Shown one piece after another: positions 19,495-29,300 of a stretch of 64,000 nucleotides of DNA; the stretch's first letter is position 1, and each line of letters begins with the position of its first letter. The DNA is from Rhodocyclales bacterium (GTDB taxonomy: Bacteria; Pseudomonadota; Gammaproteobacteria; Burkholderiales; Rhodocyclaceae). Both the position numbers and the translations under genes were made by a program. The stretch lies in NCBI GenBank assembly GCA_016177805.1, contig JACOUN010000067.1, positions 33,665-97,664 on the forward strand, written 5' to 3'. The notes beneath the pieces were generated by a model. That model ran no database searches, was not told the DNA's origin, and saw nothing but the letters and a program-made list of their open reading frames with translations.

Positions 19495-22008
19495 ATGCGC
19501 AAACAGAAGCTCGTACTCGTCGGCAACGGCATGGCCGGAGTCAAGACTCTGGAAGAGTTGCTCAAGCATGCCCCCGATATCTACGACATCACGGTGTTCG
19601 GCGCCGAGCCGCACGGCAACTACAACCGCATCCTGCTCTCGCCGGTGCTGGCGGGCGAGATGAAGCTCGACGACATCATGCTCAACGACCGCGCCTGGTA
19701 CGAGAGCAACGGCATCACGCTGCACGCCGGGCGCAAGGTGGTCGAGATCGACAGGGTCAAGCGCGTGGTGCGCACCGATGACGGCATCGAGGCGGGATAC
19801 GACCGCCTGCTGCTCGCGACTGGCTCCAACCCCATCATCCTGCCGGTGCCGGGCAAGGATCTGCCGGGCGTGATCGGTTATCGCGACATCGCCGATACCG
19901 AAGCGATGATCGCGGCGGCGAGTGAATTCCGCCACGCGGTGGTGATCGGCGGCGGGCTGCTTGGTCTGGAAGCGGCCAATGGCCTGATTCTGCGCGGCAT
20001 GGAGGTGACGGTGGTGCACCTGGCCGATTGGGTGATGGAACGCCAGCTCGACCGGCCCGCGGCCGAGTTGCTGCAAGCCTCGCTCGCGGCCAAGGGCATG
20101 AAGTTCCGCCTCGGGGCGCAGACCGCCGCGCTGCGCGCGAGCGAGCGCGGGCGCGTGGCGGCGGTGTGCTTCGCCGACGGCAGTGAAATCCCGGCCGACC
20201 TGGTGGTCATGTCGGCGGGTATCCGCCCCAATGCCGCGCTGGCCGAAGCCGCCCACCTGCGCTGCGAGCGCGGCATCGTGGTCAGCGACACCATGCAGAG
20301 CGTCACCGACCCGCGCATCTATGCGGTGGGCGAATGCGCCAACCACCGGGGCGTGGCCTACGGGCTGGTGGCGCCGCTGTTCGAGCAGGCCAAGGTGTGC
20401 GCCAACCATCTCGCCGGTTTCGGTATCGGCCTGTATCGCGGTTCGGTCACATCCACCAAGCTCAAGGTCACCGGGGTGGACGTGTTCTCGGCGGGTGATT
20501 TCATGGGGGGCGAGGGTTGCGACGAAATTGTGCTGCACGACCGCGCTACCGGGGTGTACAAGAAGCTGGTGCTCAAGGAGCAGCGCCTGGCGGGCGCGGT
20601 GATGGTCGGGGATACCTCGGATGGTGCGTGGTACTTCCAACTGGTGCGCGAAGGCAAGGACGTGTCGGCGATGCGCGACCACCTGATGTTCGGCCAGAGC
20701 TTTGCTCAGTCGCAACTGGGCGACGCCGGCCACCAGGGGCAGAACAAGGCCGCGCAGTTGCCCGACGACGCCGAGGTGTGCGGCTGCAACGGGGTGTGCA
20801 AGGGCACCATCGTCAAGGCCATTCGCGAGCAGGGTCTGTTCACGCTGGAAGACGTGCGCAAGCACACCAAGGCCTCCAGCTCCTGTGGCTCCTGCACCGG
20901 CCTTGTGGAGCAGATTCTTGCCTCGACCATAGGCGGAGCGTACCAGGCCACCGACAAGCATTCCAAGCCGATGTGCGGGTGCACCGACCAGACCCATGCT
21001 CAGGTGCGCATCGCGATCCGCGATTTTCGCGTCGGCGAGCGCAAGCTGCTGAGCATCCGCGAGGTCATGGACGTGCTCGACTGGCAGACGCCCAACGGTT
21101 GCGCCACCTGCCGCCCGGCGCTCAACTATTACCTGATCTCGACCTGGCCGCACGAGGCCGTCGATGATCCCCAGAGCCGCTTCATCAACGAACGCGCCCA
21201 CGCCAACATCCAGAAGGACGGCACCTATTCGGTGGTGCCGCGCATGTGGGGCGGACTGACCACGCCCGACGAACTGCGCGCGATCGCGGCGGTGGCGGAC
21301 AAGTACGCGATCCCGACGGTCAAGGTCACCGGTGGGCAGCGCATCGACCTGCTGGGGGTGAAGAAGGACGACCTGCCGGCGGTGTGGGCCGATCTGGGCG
21401 CGGCCGGCATGGTTTCCGGGCACGCCTACGGCAAGAGTCTGCGCACGGTCAAGACCTGCGTCGGCTCCGAGTATTGCCGCTTCGGCACGCAGAAGTCGAT
21501 GGACATGGGGGTGGCGCTGGAGAAGATGCTGTTCGGCATGTGGTCGCCGCACAAGGTCAAGCTCGCGGTATCCGGCTGCCCGCGCAACTGCGCCGAAGCC
21601 GGCATCAAGGATGTCGGCATCATCGGGGTCGATTCCGGGTTCGAGATCGTGATCGCCGGCAACGGCGGCATCAAGACCGAGGTCGCGCAGTTCCTGTGCA
21701 AGGTTGCCACGCCCGAAGAGGTCAAGGAAGTGACCGGCGCCTTCCTGCAGTTGTACCGCGAGGAAGGCTTCTATCTTGAGCGTACCTGCCACTACGTCGA
21801 CCGCGTCGGCATGGACCGGGTGCGCCAACGCGTGGTCGACGACGCCGCCAGCCGCCGCGCGCTGTACGAACGCCTGCTGTTCGCGCTGGGCGATGCGCCC
21901 GATCCGTGGCAGGAGCAGCAGAGCGAGCCGCTGGTGCGGCAATACCGGACCATAGAACTCAAACCCGTAGCAAAGGAGAACGGCCATGGCCTGGCAACCC
22001 GTGTGTGA
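19495..22008 (+). CDS. nirB: NirB, NADH-dependent assimilatory nitrite reductase large subunit
   Basis: An 837-residue cytoplasmic enzyme that reduces nitrite to ammonium. It has an N-terminal FAD/NAD(P)H Rossmann region (LVLVGNGMAGVKTLEELL; VVIGGGLLGLEAANGL), two BFD-like [2Fe-2S] segments (CGCNGVCKGTIVKAI with SSCGSCTGLV; then CATCRPAL), and the sirohaem/[4Fe-4S] domain with CVGSEYCRFG and SGCPRNCAEAG. The ATG at 19495 follows a GAAGGA site and gives the standard length of about 840 residues. nirD overlaps it by 23 bases. Confidence 0.96.
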   Translation: MRKQKLVLVGNGMAGVKTLEELLKHAPDIYDITVFGAEPHGNYNRILLSPVLAGEMKLDDIMLNDRAWYESNGITLHAGRKVVEIDRVKRVVRTDDGIEAGYDRLLLATGSNPIILPVPGKDLPGVIGYRDIADTEAMIAAASEFRHAVVIGGGLLGLEAANGLILRGMEVTVVHLADWVMERQLDRPAAELLQASLAAKGMKFRLGAQTAALRASERGRVAAVCFADGSEIPADLVVMSAGIRPNAALAEAAHLRCERGIVVSDTMQSVTDPRIYAVGECANHRGVAYGLVAPLFEQAKVCANHLAGFGIGLYRGSVTSTKLKVTGVDVFSAGDFMGGEGCDEIVLHDRATGVYKKLVLKEQRLAGAVMVGDTSDGAWYFQLVREGKDVSAMRDHLMFGQSFAQSQLGDAGHQGQNKAAQLPDDAEVCGCNGVCKGTIVKAIREQGLFTLEDVRKHTKASSSCGSCTGLVEQILASTIGGAYQATDKHSKPMCGCTDQTHAQVRIAIRDFRVGERKLLSIREVMDVLDWQTPNGCATCRPALNYYLISTWPHEAVDDPQSRFINERAHANIQKDGTYSVVPRMWGGLTTPDELRAIAAVADKYAIPTVKVTGGQRIDLLGVKKDDLPAVWADLGAAGMVSGHAYGKSLRTVKTCVGSEYCRFGTQKSMDMGVALEKMLFGMWSPHKVKLAVSGCPRNCAEAGIKDVGIIGVDSGFEIVIAGNGGIKTEVAQFLCKVATPEEVKEVTGAFLQLYREEGFYLERTCHYVDRVGMDRVRQRVVDDAASRRALYERLLFALGDAPDPWQEQQSEPLVRQYRTIELKPVAKENGHGLATRV

Positions 22009-22291
22009 GCTTGACGAGATTCCGCCACTGGGGGCGCGCGTGGTGGCGCACCCGGACGGCGCGATAGCGGTGTTCCGCACCGACGGCGACCGGGTGTTCG
22101 CGCTGCGCAACGCCTGCCCGCACGAAGGCGGGCCGCTGTCCGAGGGCATCGTGCACGGCAATACCGTGACCTGTCCGCTGCACAACTGGAATGTCGATCT
22201 CGATTCGGGCTGCGCCTGCGCGCCCGACCAGGGCTGTGCTCGGCGCTACGCCACGCGGGTCGATGCGGGCGTGGTGTGGCTCGAAGCCTGA
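21986..22291 (+). CDS. nirD: NirD, nitrite reductase small subunit (Rieske type)
   Basis: A 101-residue partner of NirB with a Rieske fold. It retains candidate cluster ligands CPHEGGPL and CPLHNW, which suggests a real [2Fe-2S] cluster rather than the ligand-less form of E. coli NirD. The ATG overlaps the nirB 3' end by 23 bases in another frame, indicating translational coupling. Confidence 0.92.
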   Translation: MAWQPVCELDEIPPLGARVVAHPDGAIAVFRTDGDRVFALRNACPHEGGPLSEGIVHGNTVTCPLHNWNVDLDSGCACAPDQGCARRYATRVDAGVVWLEA

Positions 22292-22323
22292 GACTCGATC
22301 GCGAATCCGTAGTGGAGTGATGA

Positions 22324-25092
22324 ATGCGCAACCCTGAACCACGCATCGAACCGGACGGCGAAACGCGCGGCGTGTGCTGCTATTGCGGCACCGGCTGTGG
22401 CGTGATCATCGAACGCAAGGCGGGGCGCATCAGCGGGGTGCGCGGCGACCCCGCGCATCCGGCCAATTTCGGCCGCCTGTGCACCAAGGGCAGCACGCTG
22501 CACCTCGCCGCCGGTCTGGCGGGACGGGCGCTCTACCCCGAACTGCGCGGCGCCCGCTACCTGCCGCGCCAACGCACCGACTGGGCCAGCGCGCTCGACG
22601 CGGCGGCCGCGCGCTTTGCCGACATCATCGAGCGCCACGGTCCGGACGCGGTCGCGTTCTACGTTTCGGGCCAATTGCTGACCGAGGACTACTACGTCTT
22701 CAACAAGCTCGCCCGCAGCGTGGTCGGCACCAACAACATCGACTCGAATTCGCGCCTGTGCATGTCGAGCGCCGTCAATGCATACGAGGCTACCCTCGGC
22801 GCCGACAGCGTGCCGTGCAGCTATGAAGACCTCGCGCTGACCGATCACCTGCTGATCGCGGGGTCGAACACGGCGTGGGCGCACCCCGTGCTGTTTCGCC
22901 GTATCGAGGAGGCCAGGCGTGCCGACCCCGATCTGTTCATCACGGTGGTCGATCCGCGCCGCACCGAGACCGCCGAATTCGCCGATCTGCACCTGCAGAT
23001 CGCCCCCGGCGCCGACGCGCTGCTGTACAACGCGATGCTGCATGTATTGGTGTGGGACGAGCTGATCGACCGCGACTACATCCGCGCCCATACCAGTGGC
23101 TTCGAAGACTTGCGTGCGCGATTGGTCGACTACTCGCCGGGCAACGTCGCGACCGCCTGTGGCGTGGCGGCGGCCGACATCATCGCGGCGGCGCGGCGCT
23201 TCGGGCGCGCGCGCGCGGCGCTGTCGCTGTGGTGCCAGGGGCTCAACCAGTCGCAGCACGGGGTGGCCAACAACGCGGCGCTGATCCACCTGCATCTGGC
23301 CACCGGCCATATCGGCCGCGCCGGGGCCGGACCGTTCTCGCTGACCGGCCAGCCCAACGCGATGGGCGGGCGCGAGGCTGGCGCAATGGCGAGCCTGCTG
23401 CCCGCGCACCGCGACCCGGCCAGTGCGGCGGATCGGGCCGAAATGGCGCGGCTGTGGGGCGTGCCATCGTTGCCTGCGAGGCCCGGCTTGAAGGCGGTCG
23501 AACTGTTCGACGCACTGGCCGACGGACGGGTCAAGGCGGTGTGGATCGCTTGCACCAACCCGGCCCAGTCCCTGCCGCATCAGGACAAGGTGCGGGCCGC
23601 GCTGGCGCAGGCCGAATTCGTCGTGGTGCAGGAAGCCTACGCGGACACTGAAACCGCTGACTTTGCCGACCTGTTGTTGCCTGCCGCGAGCTGGGGCGAG
23701 AAGTCCGGCACCATGACCAACTCGGAACGGCGCGTCTCGCGCGCGCGCGCCGCCGTGGCGCCGCCGGGCGAGGCGCGTGCGGACTGGGTGATCGCGGCGG
23801 ACTTTGCCCGCCGTCTGGCGCGCATGCTGGGCCGTGATGAAGCGCACATCGCGCTTAGCTTCGGTTTTGCCGGCGCATCCGACGTGTTCGCCGAACACGC
23901 GGCGCTCAGCGCCGGGCGCGACTGCGACATGAGCGGCCTGTCGCACGCGCTGCTCGATGCGGCCGGACCGCAACAATGGCCTTACCCGTCCGGTGCCACG
24001 CACGGGACCTCGCGCTTGTTCGGCGACGGCCGCTTTCCGACCCCGGACGGACGGGCGCGCTTTGCCGCGTTCGCAATCCCCGGCCGCGCGGCGTTGCTGC
24101 CGGACGTCGTCGATGCGCGTCACCCGTTCGTGCTGCTGAGCGGGCGCATGCGCGACCAGTGGCACGGCATGAGCCGCACCGGCAAGGTCGCGCGGTTGTG
24201 GGGGCATGCCCCGCGCGCGCAGGCGCACATGAATCCGGCCGACCTGGAGCGGCGCGGCTGGGACGACGGGATGCTGCTGCGCCTGGCCAACCAGCGCGGC
24301 GAACTGGTGCTGCCGGTAGTGCCCGACCCCACCATTGCCGCAGGGCAGGTGTGGGTGCCGATGCACTGGGGGGCGGCAATGCTGGCCCAGCCGGGAGCCA
24401 ATGCGCTGAGTTCGTCCGCCACCGATCCGCTGTCGGGGCAGCCCGCGCTGAAGGGCGCGAGCGTTGCGATCTCGCGTTTCGAAGCGGACTGGCGCGGCGC
24501 CTGGGCGCTCGATGTCGCGGACGCGGCGGGCATGGCGCGCTGCATGGCGACCACGCGCCCGCTGCTGGCGCGCTTCGGCTATGCGGCATTGAGCGTGACC
24601 GGCGGCGAGCGCCCGGTGGTGACCCTGCACGTCGCGGCCGCCGAAATGCCGGAGGAGGCGTTGCTGGATGCGGTGGACGCATGCTTCGGCGTGCGCGGCG
24701 AGGACGCCACGCTGGTGTTCGAGGATACGCGCCGAGGCGTGCTCAAGCGTGTGCGCATCGCGGGCGGAGAGTTGCGCGCGCTAAGGTTGTGCGGCGAGGT
24801 CGCGGCCTTCGACTGGCTGGTGGCAAGCATGGGCCGAGGCCAGCTCGCCGATACGGTGAAACCCTGGCTGTTCGTACCGCTCGACCATGCCCCGGTCGCG
24901 CTGCCCGTGGTCGGACGCATCATCTGCAGTTGTCACGGCGTCGCCGAACAGCGGATCGTCGAGGCGATACGCGGCGGCGCGGATCTGCCGGGTTTGCAGA
25001 CCCTGCTCAAGTGTGGCTCGGCGTGCGGCTCCTGTCTGCCCGAACTGCGTCGCCTGCTCGCCGATCGAGGCGCCGCGGCGCTGAGCGGCTGA
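22324..25092 (+). CDS. nasA: NasA, assimilatory nitrate reductase catalytic subunit
   Basis: A 922-residue cytoplasmic molybdopterin enzyme that reduces nitrate to nitrite. An N-terminal [4Fe-4S] motif (CCYCGTGCGVI ... LCTKG, residues 17-58) precedes the bis-MGD domains (NNIDSNSRLCMSSAV; GLNQSQHGVANNAAL; LTGQPNAMGGRE). A C-terminal BFD-like [2Fe-2S] domain (CSCHGVAEQRIVEAI ... CGSACGSCLPEL, about 865-915) is typical of NasA of the NasA/NarB group. It completes a nirB-nirD-nasA operon. No nitrate transporter lies in the window. Confidence 0.94.
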   Translation: MRNPEPRIEPDGETRGVCCYCGTGCGVIIERKAGRISGVRGDPAHPANFGRLCTKGSTLHLAAGLAGRALYPELRGARYLPRQRTDWASALDAAAARFADIIERHGPDAVAFYVSGQLLTEDYYVFNKLARSVVGTNNIDSNSRLCMSSAVNAYEATLGADSVPCSYEDLALTDHLLIAGSNTAWAHPVLFRRIEEARRADPDLFITVVDPRRTETAEFADLHLQIAPGADALLYNAMLHVLVWDELIDRDYIRAHTSGFEDLRARLVDYSPGNVATACGVAAADIIAAARRFGRARAALSLWCQGLNQSQHGVANNAALIHLHLATGHIGRAGAGPFSLTGQPNAMGGREAGAMASLLPAHRDPASAADRAEMARLWGVPSLPARPGLKAVELFDALADGRVKAVWIACTNPAQSLPHQDKVRAALAQAEFVVVQEAYADTETADFADLLLPAASWGEKSGTMTNSERRVSRARAAVAPPGEARADWVIAADFARRLARMLGRDEAHIALSFGFAGASDVFAEHAALSAGRDCDMSGLSHALLDAAGPQQWPYPSGATHGTSRLFGDGRFPTPDGRARFAAFAIPGRAALLPDVVDARHPFVLLSGRMRDQWHGMSRTGKVARLWGHAPRAQAHMNPADLERRGWDDGMLLRLANQRGELVLPVVPDPTIAAGQVWVPMHWGAAMLAQPGANALSSSATDPLSGQPALKGASVAISRFEADWRGAWALDVADAAGMARCMATTRPLLARFGYAALSVTGGERPVVTLHVAAAEMPEEALLDAVDACFGVRGEDATLVFEDTRRGVLKRVRIAGGELRALRLCGEVAAFDWLVASMGRGQLADTVKPWLFVPLDHAPVALPVVGRIICSCHGVAEQRIVEAIRGGADLPGLQTLLKCGSACGSCLPELRRLLADRGAAALSG

Positions 25093-25147
25093 ATACCGAC
25101 GGCTACCTGGGCGCCTTCGTCACGCGCCGCGCGCGGGTGTGAACTGA

Positions 25148-25153
25148 TATACT
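25148..25153 (+). promoter_or_regulatory. -10 box of the 4.5S RNA gene
   Basis: TATACT sits about 6-10 bases before the inferred 5' end of the RNA. No convincing -35 was seen at the usual spacing. Confidence 0.45.
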
Positions 25154-25158
25154 GCGCG

Positions 25159-25262
<104 letters not shown>

Positions 25263-25272
25263 TGCATTCGTC

Positions 25273-25301
25273 ACGGGCGCCGTACGGCGCCCGTTGTCTT
25301 T
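25273..25301 (+). terminator. Terminator of ffs
   Basis: ACGGGCGCCGT-ACGGCGCCCGT is a perfect hairpin followed by TGTCTTT. It begins about 10 bases after the RNA end. Confidence 0.75.
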
Positions 25302-25367
25302 CCGACGCCCCCGCATGTTCAACCTGAAGCATTCAAGGCGGCGGTAGTGCTTGCATTGTGTCGGCGG

Positions 25368-25404
25368 ACCTCATAAGATTCATCAAGAATGAATCTTATG
25401 AGGT
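25368..25404 (+). promoter_or_regulatory. Perfect 16-bp-arm palindrome over the ferredoxin ribosome-binding site
   Basis: Arms ACCTCATAAGATTCAT and ATGAATCTTATGAGGT are exact reverse complements around the loop CAAGA. The central 23 bases (25375-25397) have the 11-1-11 layout of NsrR nitric-oxide repressor sites (AAGATNCAT...ATGNATCTT). In RNA the same arms form a long hairpin whose 3' strand contains the GAGG Shine-Dalgarno, 8 bases before the ATG. It may act as a DNA operator, an RNA switch, or both. Confidence 0.6.
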
Positions 25405-25411
25405 GATCACC

Positions 25412-25777
25412 ATGACCCACGTTGTTACCGAAGCCTGCATTAAGTGCAAATACACCGATTGCGTCGATCTGTGCCCGGTGGATGCATTCCGCGAGGGGCC
25501 CAACATGCTTGTCATCGACCCGGAAAGCTGTATCGACTGTGCGCTGTGCGTGCCCGACTGTCCGGTCGACGCGATCTTTCATGAGGTCGATCTGGCGCCA
25601 TCGCTGAGCGACTACGTGGAACTCAACGCCACGCTCGCGCAAGTGTGGCCGCCCATCATCGAAGTGCACGCCGCGCTGCCCGATGCCGACCAGTGGGCCG
25701 GAGTCGAGGCCAAGCGCCATTTGCTCGAAGGTGTGCGGGCGCCGGACAAGGTGGCGCAGGAACACGATCAGGGGTGA
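25412..25777 (+). CDS. fdxA: FdxA-like 7Fe ferredoxin
   Basis: A 121-residue low-potential ferredoxin of the [3Fe-4S][4Fe-4S] type. The N-terminal CIKCKYTDCVDLCPVDAF and the second motif CIDCALCVPDCPVDAI have the spacing of Azotobacter FdI/FdxA. It would carry electrons in the cytoplasm; partners are not evident nearby. The ATG at 25412 follows an AGGTG site inside the palindrome described above. The start and length match betaproteobacterial FdxA. Confidence 0.9.
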   Translation: MTHVVTEACIKCKYTDCVDLCPVDAFREGPNMLVIDPESCIDCALCVPDCPVDAIFHEVDLAPSLSDYVELNATLAQVWPPIIEVHAALPDADQWAGVEAKRHLLEGVRAPDKVAQEHDQG

Positions 25778-25837
25778 TCCTCACGCGCATTCACGAAACA
25801 TCCGGGCGAGCCCCGTAGGCTGCTAAAATCGTCGCCC

Positions 25838-27577
25838 ATGAGCTATCAGGTACTCGCACGCAAGTGGCGACCGCGATCGTTTGCCACGCTGGTCGGGCAG
25901 GAGCACGTGGTGCGTGCGTTGTCGCACGCGCTGGAAACCGGCCGGCTGCATCACGCCTGGTTGTTTACCGGCACCCGCGGGGTGGGCAAGACCACCATCA
26001 GCCGCATCCTGGCCAAGGCGCTCAATTGCGAGTCCGGCGTCAGCCCGGAACCGTGCGGGCAGTGCTCGGCCTGTGTCGCGATCGATGCCGACCGCTTCCC
26101 CGATTACGTCGAGATGGACGCGGCCTCCAACCGGGGCGTGGATGACATGGCGTCGCTGCTCGATCAGGCCGCCTACGCGCCGGTTCAGGGGCGCTACAAG
26201 GTGTACATGATCGACGAAGTGCACATGCTCACCGGGCACGCCTTCAACGCGATGCTGAAAACGCTGGAAGAGCCGCCCGAGCACGTCAAGTTCATCCTCG
26301 CCACCACTGATCCGCAGAAAATCCCGGTCACGGTGCTGTCGCGCTGCCTGCAATTCAACCTCAAGCAGATGCCGCACGGGCACATCGTCGAGCACCTCGG
26401 GCGGGTGCTCGAAGCCGAGCGGATACCGTTCGAGGCGGCGGCGTTGCGCCACATCGCCAAGGCTGCGAGCGGCTCGATGCGCGACGCGCTGTCGTTGCTG
26501 GACCAGGCGATCGCGCACGGCGCGGGCCAGATTGCGCAGGAGCAGGTCACCCTCATGCTGGGCACGGTGGGCGACGATCACCTGTACGCGGTCCTCGATG
26601 CGCTGCTTGCCGCCGACGTGGATGGATTGCTCGCGGTGGCCGACGACATGGCGGCGCGCAGTCTGTCGTTCGATGCCGCGCTGCAGGCGCTCGCGTCGCT
26701 GCTGCATCGCATCGCGCTGGTGCAGTTCGCCCCGGCGGCGGTGGATGACGAAACCGAGCGGGTGCGGCTGCAGCACTACGCCGCCGCCTTGGATGCGGAA
26801 TACCTGCAGCTTGCCTACCAGATTGCGATCCACGGGCGTGACGACATGTCGCTCGCCCCCGACGACTACGCCGGCTTCACCATGACGCTGTTGCGTCTGC
26901 ATGCCTTTCGCCCCGAGCGTCCACCTGCCCTGGGCAGCGGTGATGCGCGGCCGGGCGATGGCGGTCGCGCGCGTGCCCTGCCGGATGCCGGACGGGCCGC
27001 AGCTCCCGCCGTCGCCGCGTCGCCCGCGCGTAGCAGTGCCGCCGCCGCGCCGGACGCCGCGCCAACTGCAGTGACGAAGTCCGTGCCACCGTGGGAAACG
27101 GCGGCGCCGGCGGCCTCTGCCGCGGTCGTTGCCGAAGCGGCCGCTCCTGCGGCAAGTACCGGCGATGCGACGCTATCACTGGCGGCCGAACTGGCGGCCG
27201 GCGATTGGCACGCGGTCCTGCGCCGGCTTGAACTTGGCGGCATGGTGCGCGAGCTGGCGCAGCACTGCGAGTGGGTGGGGCTGGACGGTGACCGGCTGGT
27301 GCTGCGGCTGTCGCGCAACCACCGTCATCTGCTGGAGATGAATCCGGGTCTGACGACGCGCATCGCGGATGCACTGGCGGCCTGCGCCGGGCGGGCCTTC
27401 AGGGTGCATGTCGAGACCGGCGAGATCGCCGGCGCGACTCCGGCGCAGCGCGACGCGGCCGAGCGCCAGGCGCGCCACGCCGCGGCGGTCGCGTCGCTGG
27501 AAGCCGACCCGTTCGTGCGTGAACTGCAAGACCGATTCGATGCCAGGCTGGTCGAGGCATCGGTCAAACCACTCTGA
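25838..27577 (+). CDS. dnaX: DNA polymerase III subunits gamma/tau
   Basis: A 579-residue clamp-loader ATPase. The P-loop GTRGVGKTTISRILAKAL (about residues 45-60), a zinc module (CNCES...CGQCSAC type) and the DEVHML Walker B are present. Domain III (about 220-365) is followed by a Pro/Ala-rich linker (365-445) and a C-terminal tau-like domain. No A-rich slippery heptamer for a programmed gamma frameshift was seen, so only one product is predicted here. It heads a dnaX-ybaB-recR set. Confidence 0.95.
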   Translation: MSYQVLARKWRPRSFATLVGQEHVVRALSHALETGRLHHAWLFTGTRGVGKTTISRILAKALNCESGVSPEPCGQCSACVAIDADRFPDYVEMDAASNRGVDDMASLLDQAAYAPVQGRYKVYMIDEVHMLTGHAFNAMLKTLEEPPEHVKFILATTDPQKIPVTVLSRCLQFNLKQMPHGHIVEHLGRVLEAERIPFEAAALRHIAKAASGSMRDALSLLDQAIAHGAGQIAQEQVTLMLGTVGDDHLYAVLDALLAADVDGLLAVADDMAARSLSFDAALQALASLLHRIALVQFAPAAVDDETERVRLQHYAAALDAEYLQLAYQIAIHGRDDMSLAPDDYAGFTMTLLRLHAFRPERPPALGSGDARPGDGGRARALPDAGRAAAPAVAASPARSSAAAAPDAAPTAVTKSVPPWETAAPAASAAVVAEAAAPAASTGDATLSLAAELAAGDWHAVLRRLELGGMVRELAQHCEWVGLDGDRLVLRLSRNHRHLLEMNPGLTTRIADALAACAGRAFRVHVETGEIAGATPAQRDAAERQARHAAAVASLEADPFVRELQDRFDARLVEASVKPL

Positions 27578-27600
27578 ATCCCTTACTGGAGTAACAAGTC

Positions 27601-27924
27601 ATGATGAAAGGCGGAATCGCCGGGCTGATGAAGCAGGCCCAGCAAATGCAGGAAAACATGAAAAAGGTGCAGGACCAGCTTGCGACGGTCGAAGTCGAGG
27701 GGCAGTCCGGCGCGGGCATGGTCAAGGTGCTGATGACCTGCAAGTACGACGTGCGCCGCGTCACCATCGACGACAGCGTCATGGACGACAAGGAAATGCT
27801 CGAAGACCTGGTCGCGGCGGCGGTGAACGACGCGGTCAAACGCGTCGAAAGCACCACCCAGGAACGGATGGCGGGGTTCACCGCCGGCCTGAATCTGCCG
27901 CCGGGCATGAAACTGCCGTTCTGA
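27601..27924 (+). CDS. ybaB: YbaB/EbfC nucleoid-associated protein
   Basis: A 107-residue DNA-binding protein beginning [28 protein letters not shown], the family signature, with the core [23 protein letters not shown]. It binds DNA as a dimer and its gene sits between dnaX and recR across proteobacteria, as here. An RBS-like actggag precedes the ATG. Confidence 0.95.
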   Translation: MMKGGIAGLMKQAQQMQENMKKVQDQLATVEVEGQSGAGMVKVLMTCKYDVRRVTIDDSVMDDKEMLEDLVAAAVNDAVKRVESTTQERMAGFTAGLNLPPGMKLPF

Positions 27925-27939
27925 TACGACGCATACACA

Positions 27940-28533
27940 TTGTCTCCGTCCAGTCTCGACGAGCTGATAGAAGCGCTGCGTGCCTTGCCCGGCGTTGGGC
28001 CGAAGTCGGCGCAGCGCATGGCTTATCACCTGTTGCAGCGCGACCAGCGCGGCGCGGCGCGGCTCGCGCAGGCGCTGGGTAATGCGCTGCAGGTGTTGCG
28101 CCATTGCGATCTGTGCAACGCCTTTACCGAGGGCGAGATCTGTCAGCGCTGCGCCAACACGCAGCGCGACCGCACGCTGCTGTGCGTGGTCGAGATGCCG
28201 GCCGATCTGGCGATGATCGAGCAGACCCACGCCTACAACGGGCTGTACTACGCGCTGATGGGACGGCTTTCGCCGCTCGACGGCATCGGGCCGCGCGAAC
28301 TGCGGTTGGATAAATTGCTGGCGCGCGTGAGCGACGGAGTGGTCGAGGAAGTCATACTCGCGACCAACTTCACCAACGAAGGCGAGGCGACCGCGCACAT
28401 GATCTCCGAATTGCTGGCGGCGCGGGGCATCCGCACCAGCCGTTTGTCGCGAGGGGTGCCGGTGGGCGGGGAGCTGGAGCATACCGACTCGGGAACCATC
28501 GCCCAGGCCTTGATCGAACGCCGCGCCCTGTAG
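27940..28533 (+). CDS. recR: RecR recombination mediator
   Basis: A 197-residue protein of the RecFOR pathway, which loads RecA at gaps. It has the helix-hairpin-helix ([20 protein letters not shown]), a four-cysteine zinc finger ([16 protein letters not shown]) and a Toprim domain ([15 protein letters not shown], then [15 protein letters not shown]). The start is TTG at 27940, the only start that gives the normal N-terminus [17 protein letters not shown]. It follows ybaB by 15 bases. Confidence 0.95.
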   Translation: MSPSSLDELIEALRALPGVGPKSAQRMAYHLLQRDQRGAARLAQALGNALQVLRHCDLCNAFTEGEICQRCANTQRDRTLLCVVEMPADLAMIEQTHAYNGLYYALMGRLSPLDGIGPRELRLDKLLARVSDGVVEEVILATNFTNEGEATAHMISELLAARGIRTSRLSRGVPVGGELEHTDSGTIAQALIERRAL

Positions 28534-28703
28534 GGTGATGCGGCGTTTTGCGGGGCATCGGGAGCCAATCCGGGACGCTCCACCTGTACCATAAATCCTT
28601 GATATTTCGACTGCTTGGTGTCGAGCGCTTTTTCTGAGGCGGGCTTTCTCATATACTACGCAAGTTTTTGAACCCGGAATTGGATTCCCTTCAGGATGAG
28701 GTC

Positions 28704-29297
28704 ATGAGCGTGAATCAGAAGATGGACAGTAGTCGCCGTACGCTATTGGTAGCTACGTCGGCCGCGGGCGGTGTCGCCGCGGTGGCGGCAGCAGTACCAT
28801 TCGTTGCGAGCCTGACGCCGTCGGAGCGGGCGAAGGCCGCCGGCGCGCCGGTCGAGGCGGATATCAGTCAACTGGCTCCCGGCCAGATGATGACCGTGGA
28901 GTGGCGTGGCAAGCCGGTGTGGATCATCCGGCGCACCCCCGAGATGCTGGCGTCGCTCGAAGCGACCGACACGCTCGTCGCCGACCCTGAATCGGCCAAG
29001 CCGATGCAGCCGCAATACGCGCAGAACAAGCATCGCTCGATCAAGCCGGAATACCTGGTGGCCATCGGCATCTGCACCCACCTCGGATGTTCTCCGACCG
29101 ACAAGTTTCGCTCCGGAACCGAGAGCGGCCTGGGCGCGGAATGGAAGGGTGGCTTTCTGTGCCCCTGTCACGGATCGCTGTTCGACCTGTCGGGGCGCGT
29201 CTTTCGCAGCATGCCGGCGCCCGACAACCTCGAGATCCCCCCGCACAAGTATCTTGCGGACACCATGATTCTGATCGGTGAAGACGATAAGGCCTAA
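28704..29297 (+). CDS. petA: Rieske iron-sulfur subunit of cytochrome bc1
   Basis: A 197-residue Tat-type membrane-anchored protein (SSRRTLLVATSAAGG) with the cluster motifs CTHLGC and CPCHGS, all six ligand and disulfide residues present. It passes electrons from ubiquinol to cytochrome c1 in the periplasm. The ATG at 28704 follows AGGATGAGG; a start 12 codons earlier is less likely. It heads petABC; a TATACT element at about 28650 may be its -10 box. Confidence 0.95.
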   Translation: MSVNQKMDSSRRTLLVATSAAGGVAAVAAAVPFVASLTPSERAKAAGAPVEADISQLAPGQMMTVEWRGKPVWIIRRTPEMLASLEATDTLVADPESAKPMQPQYAQNKHRSIKPEYLVAIGICTHLGCSPTDKFRSGTESGLGAEWKGGFLCPCHGSLFDLSGRVFRSMPAPDNLEIPPHKYLADTMILIGEDDKA

Positions 29298-29300
29298 GCG

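Noticed and set aside
19426..22185. A 919-codon open frame antisense to nirBD
   Set aside because: It is a by-product of high GC and codon bias opposite nirB; its translation has no recognisable domain and nirB is unmistakable.
22246..24630. A 794-codon open frame antisense to nasA
   Set aside because: Same cause; the product is rich in His, Arg and Gln with no domain, and nasA motifs are intact on the plus strand.
25838..27577. Programmed frameshift in dnaX
   Set aside because: No A-rich slippery heptamer with a following stem was seen, so no separate gamma product is proposed.
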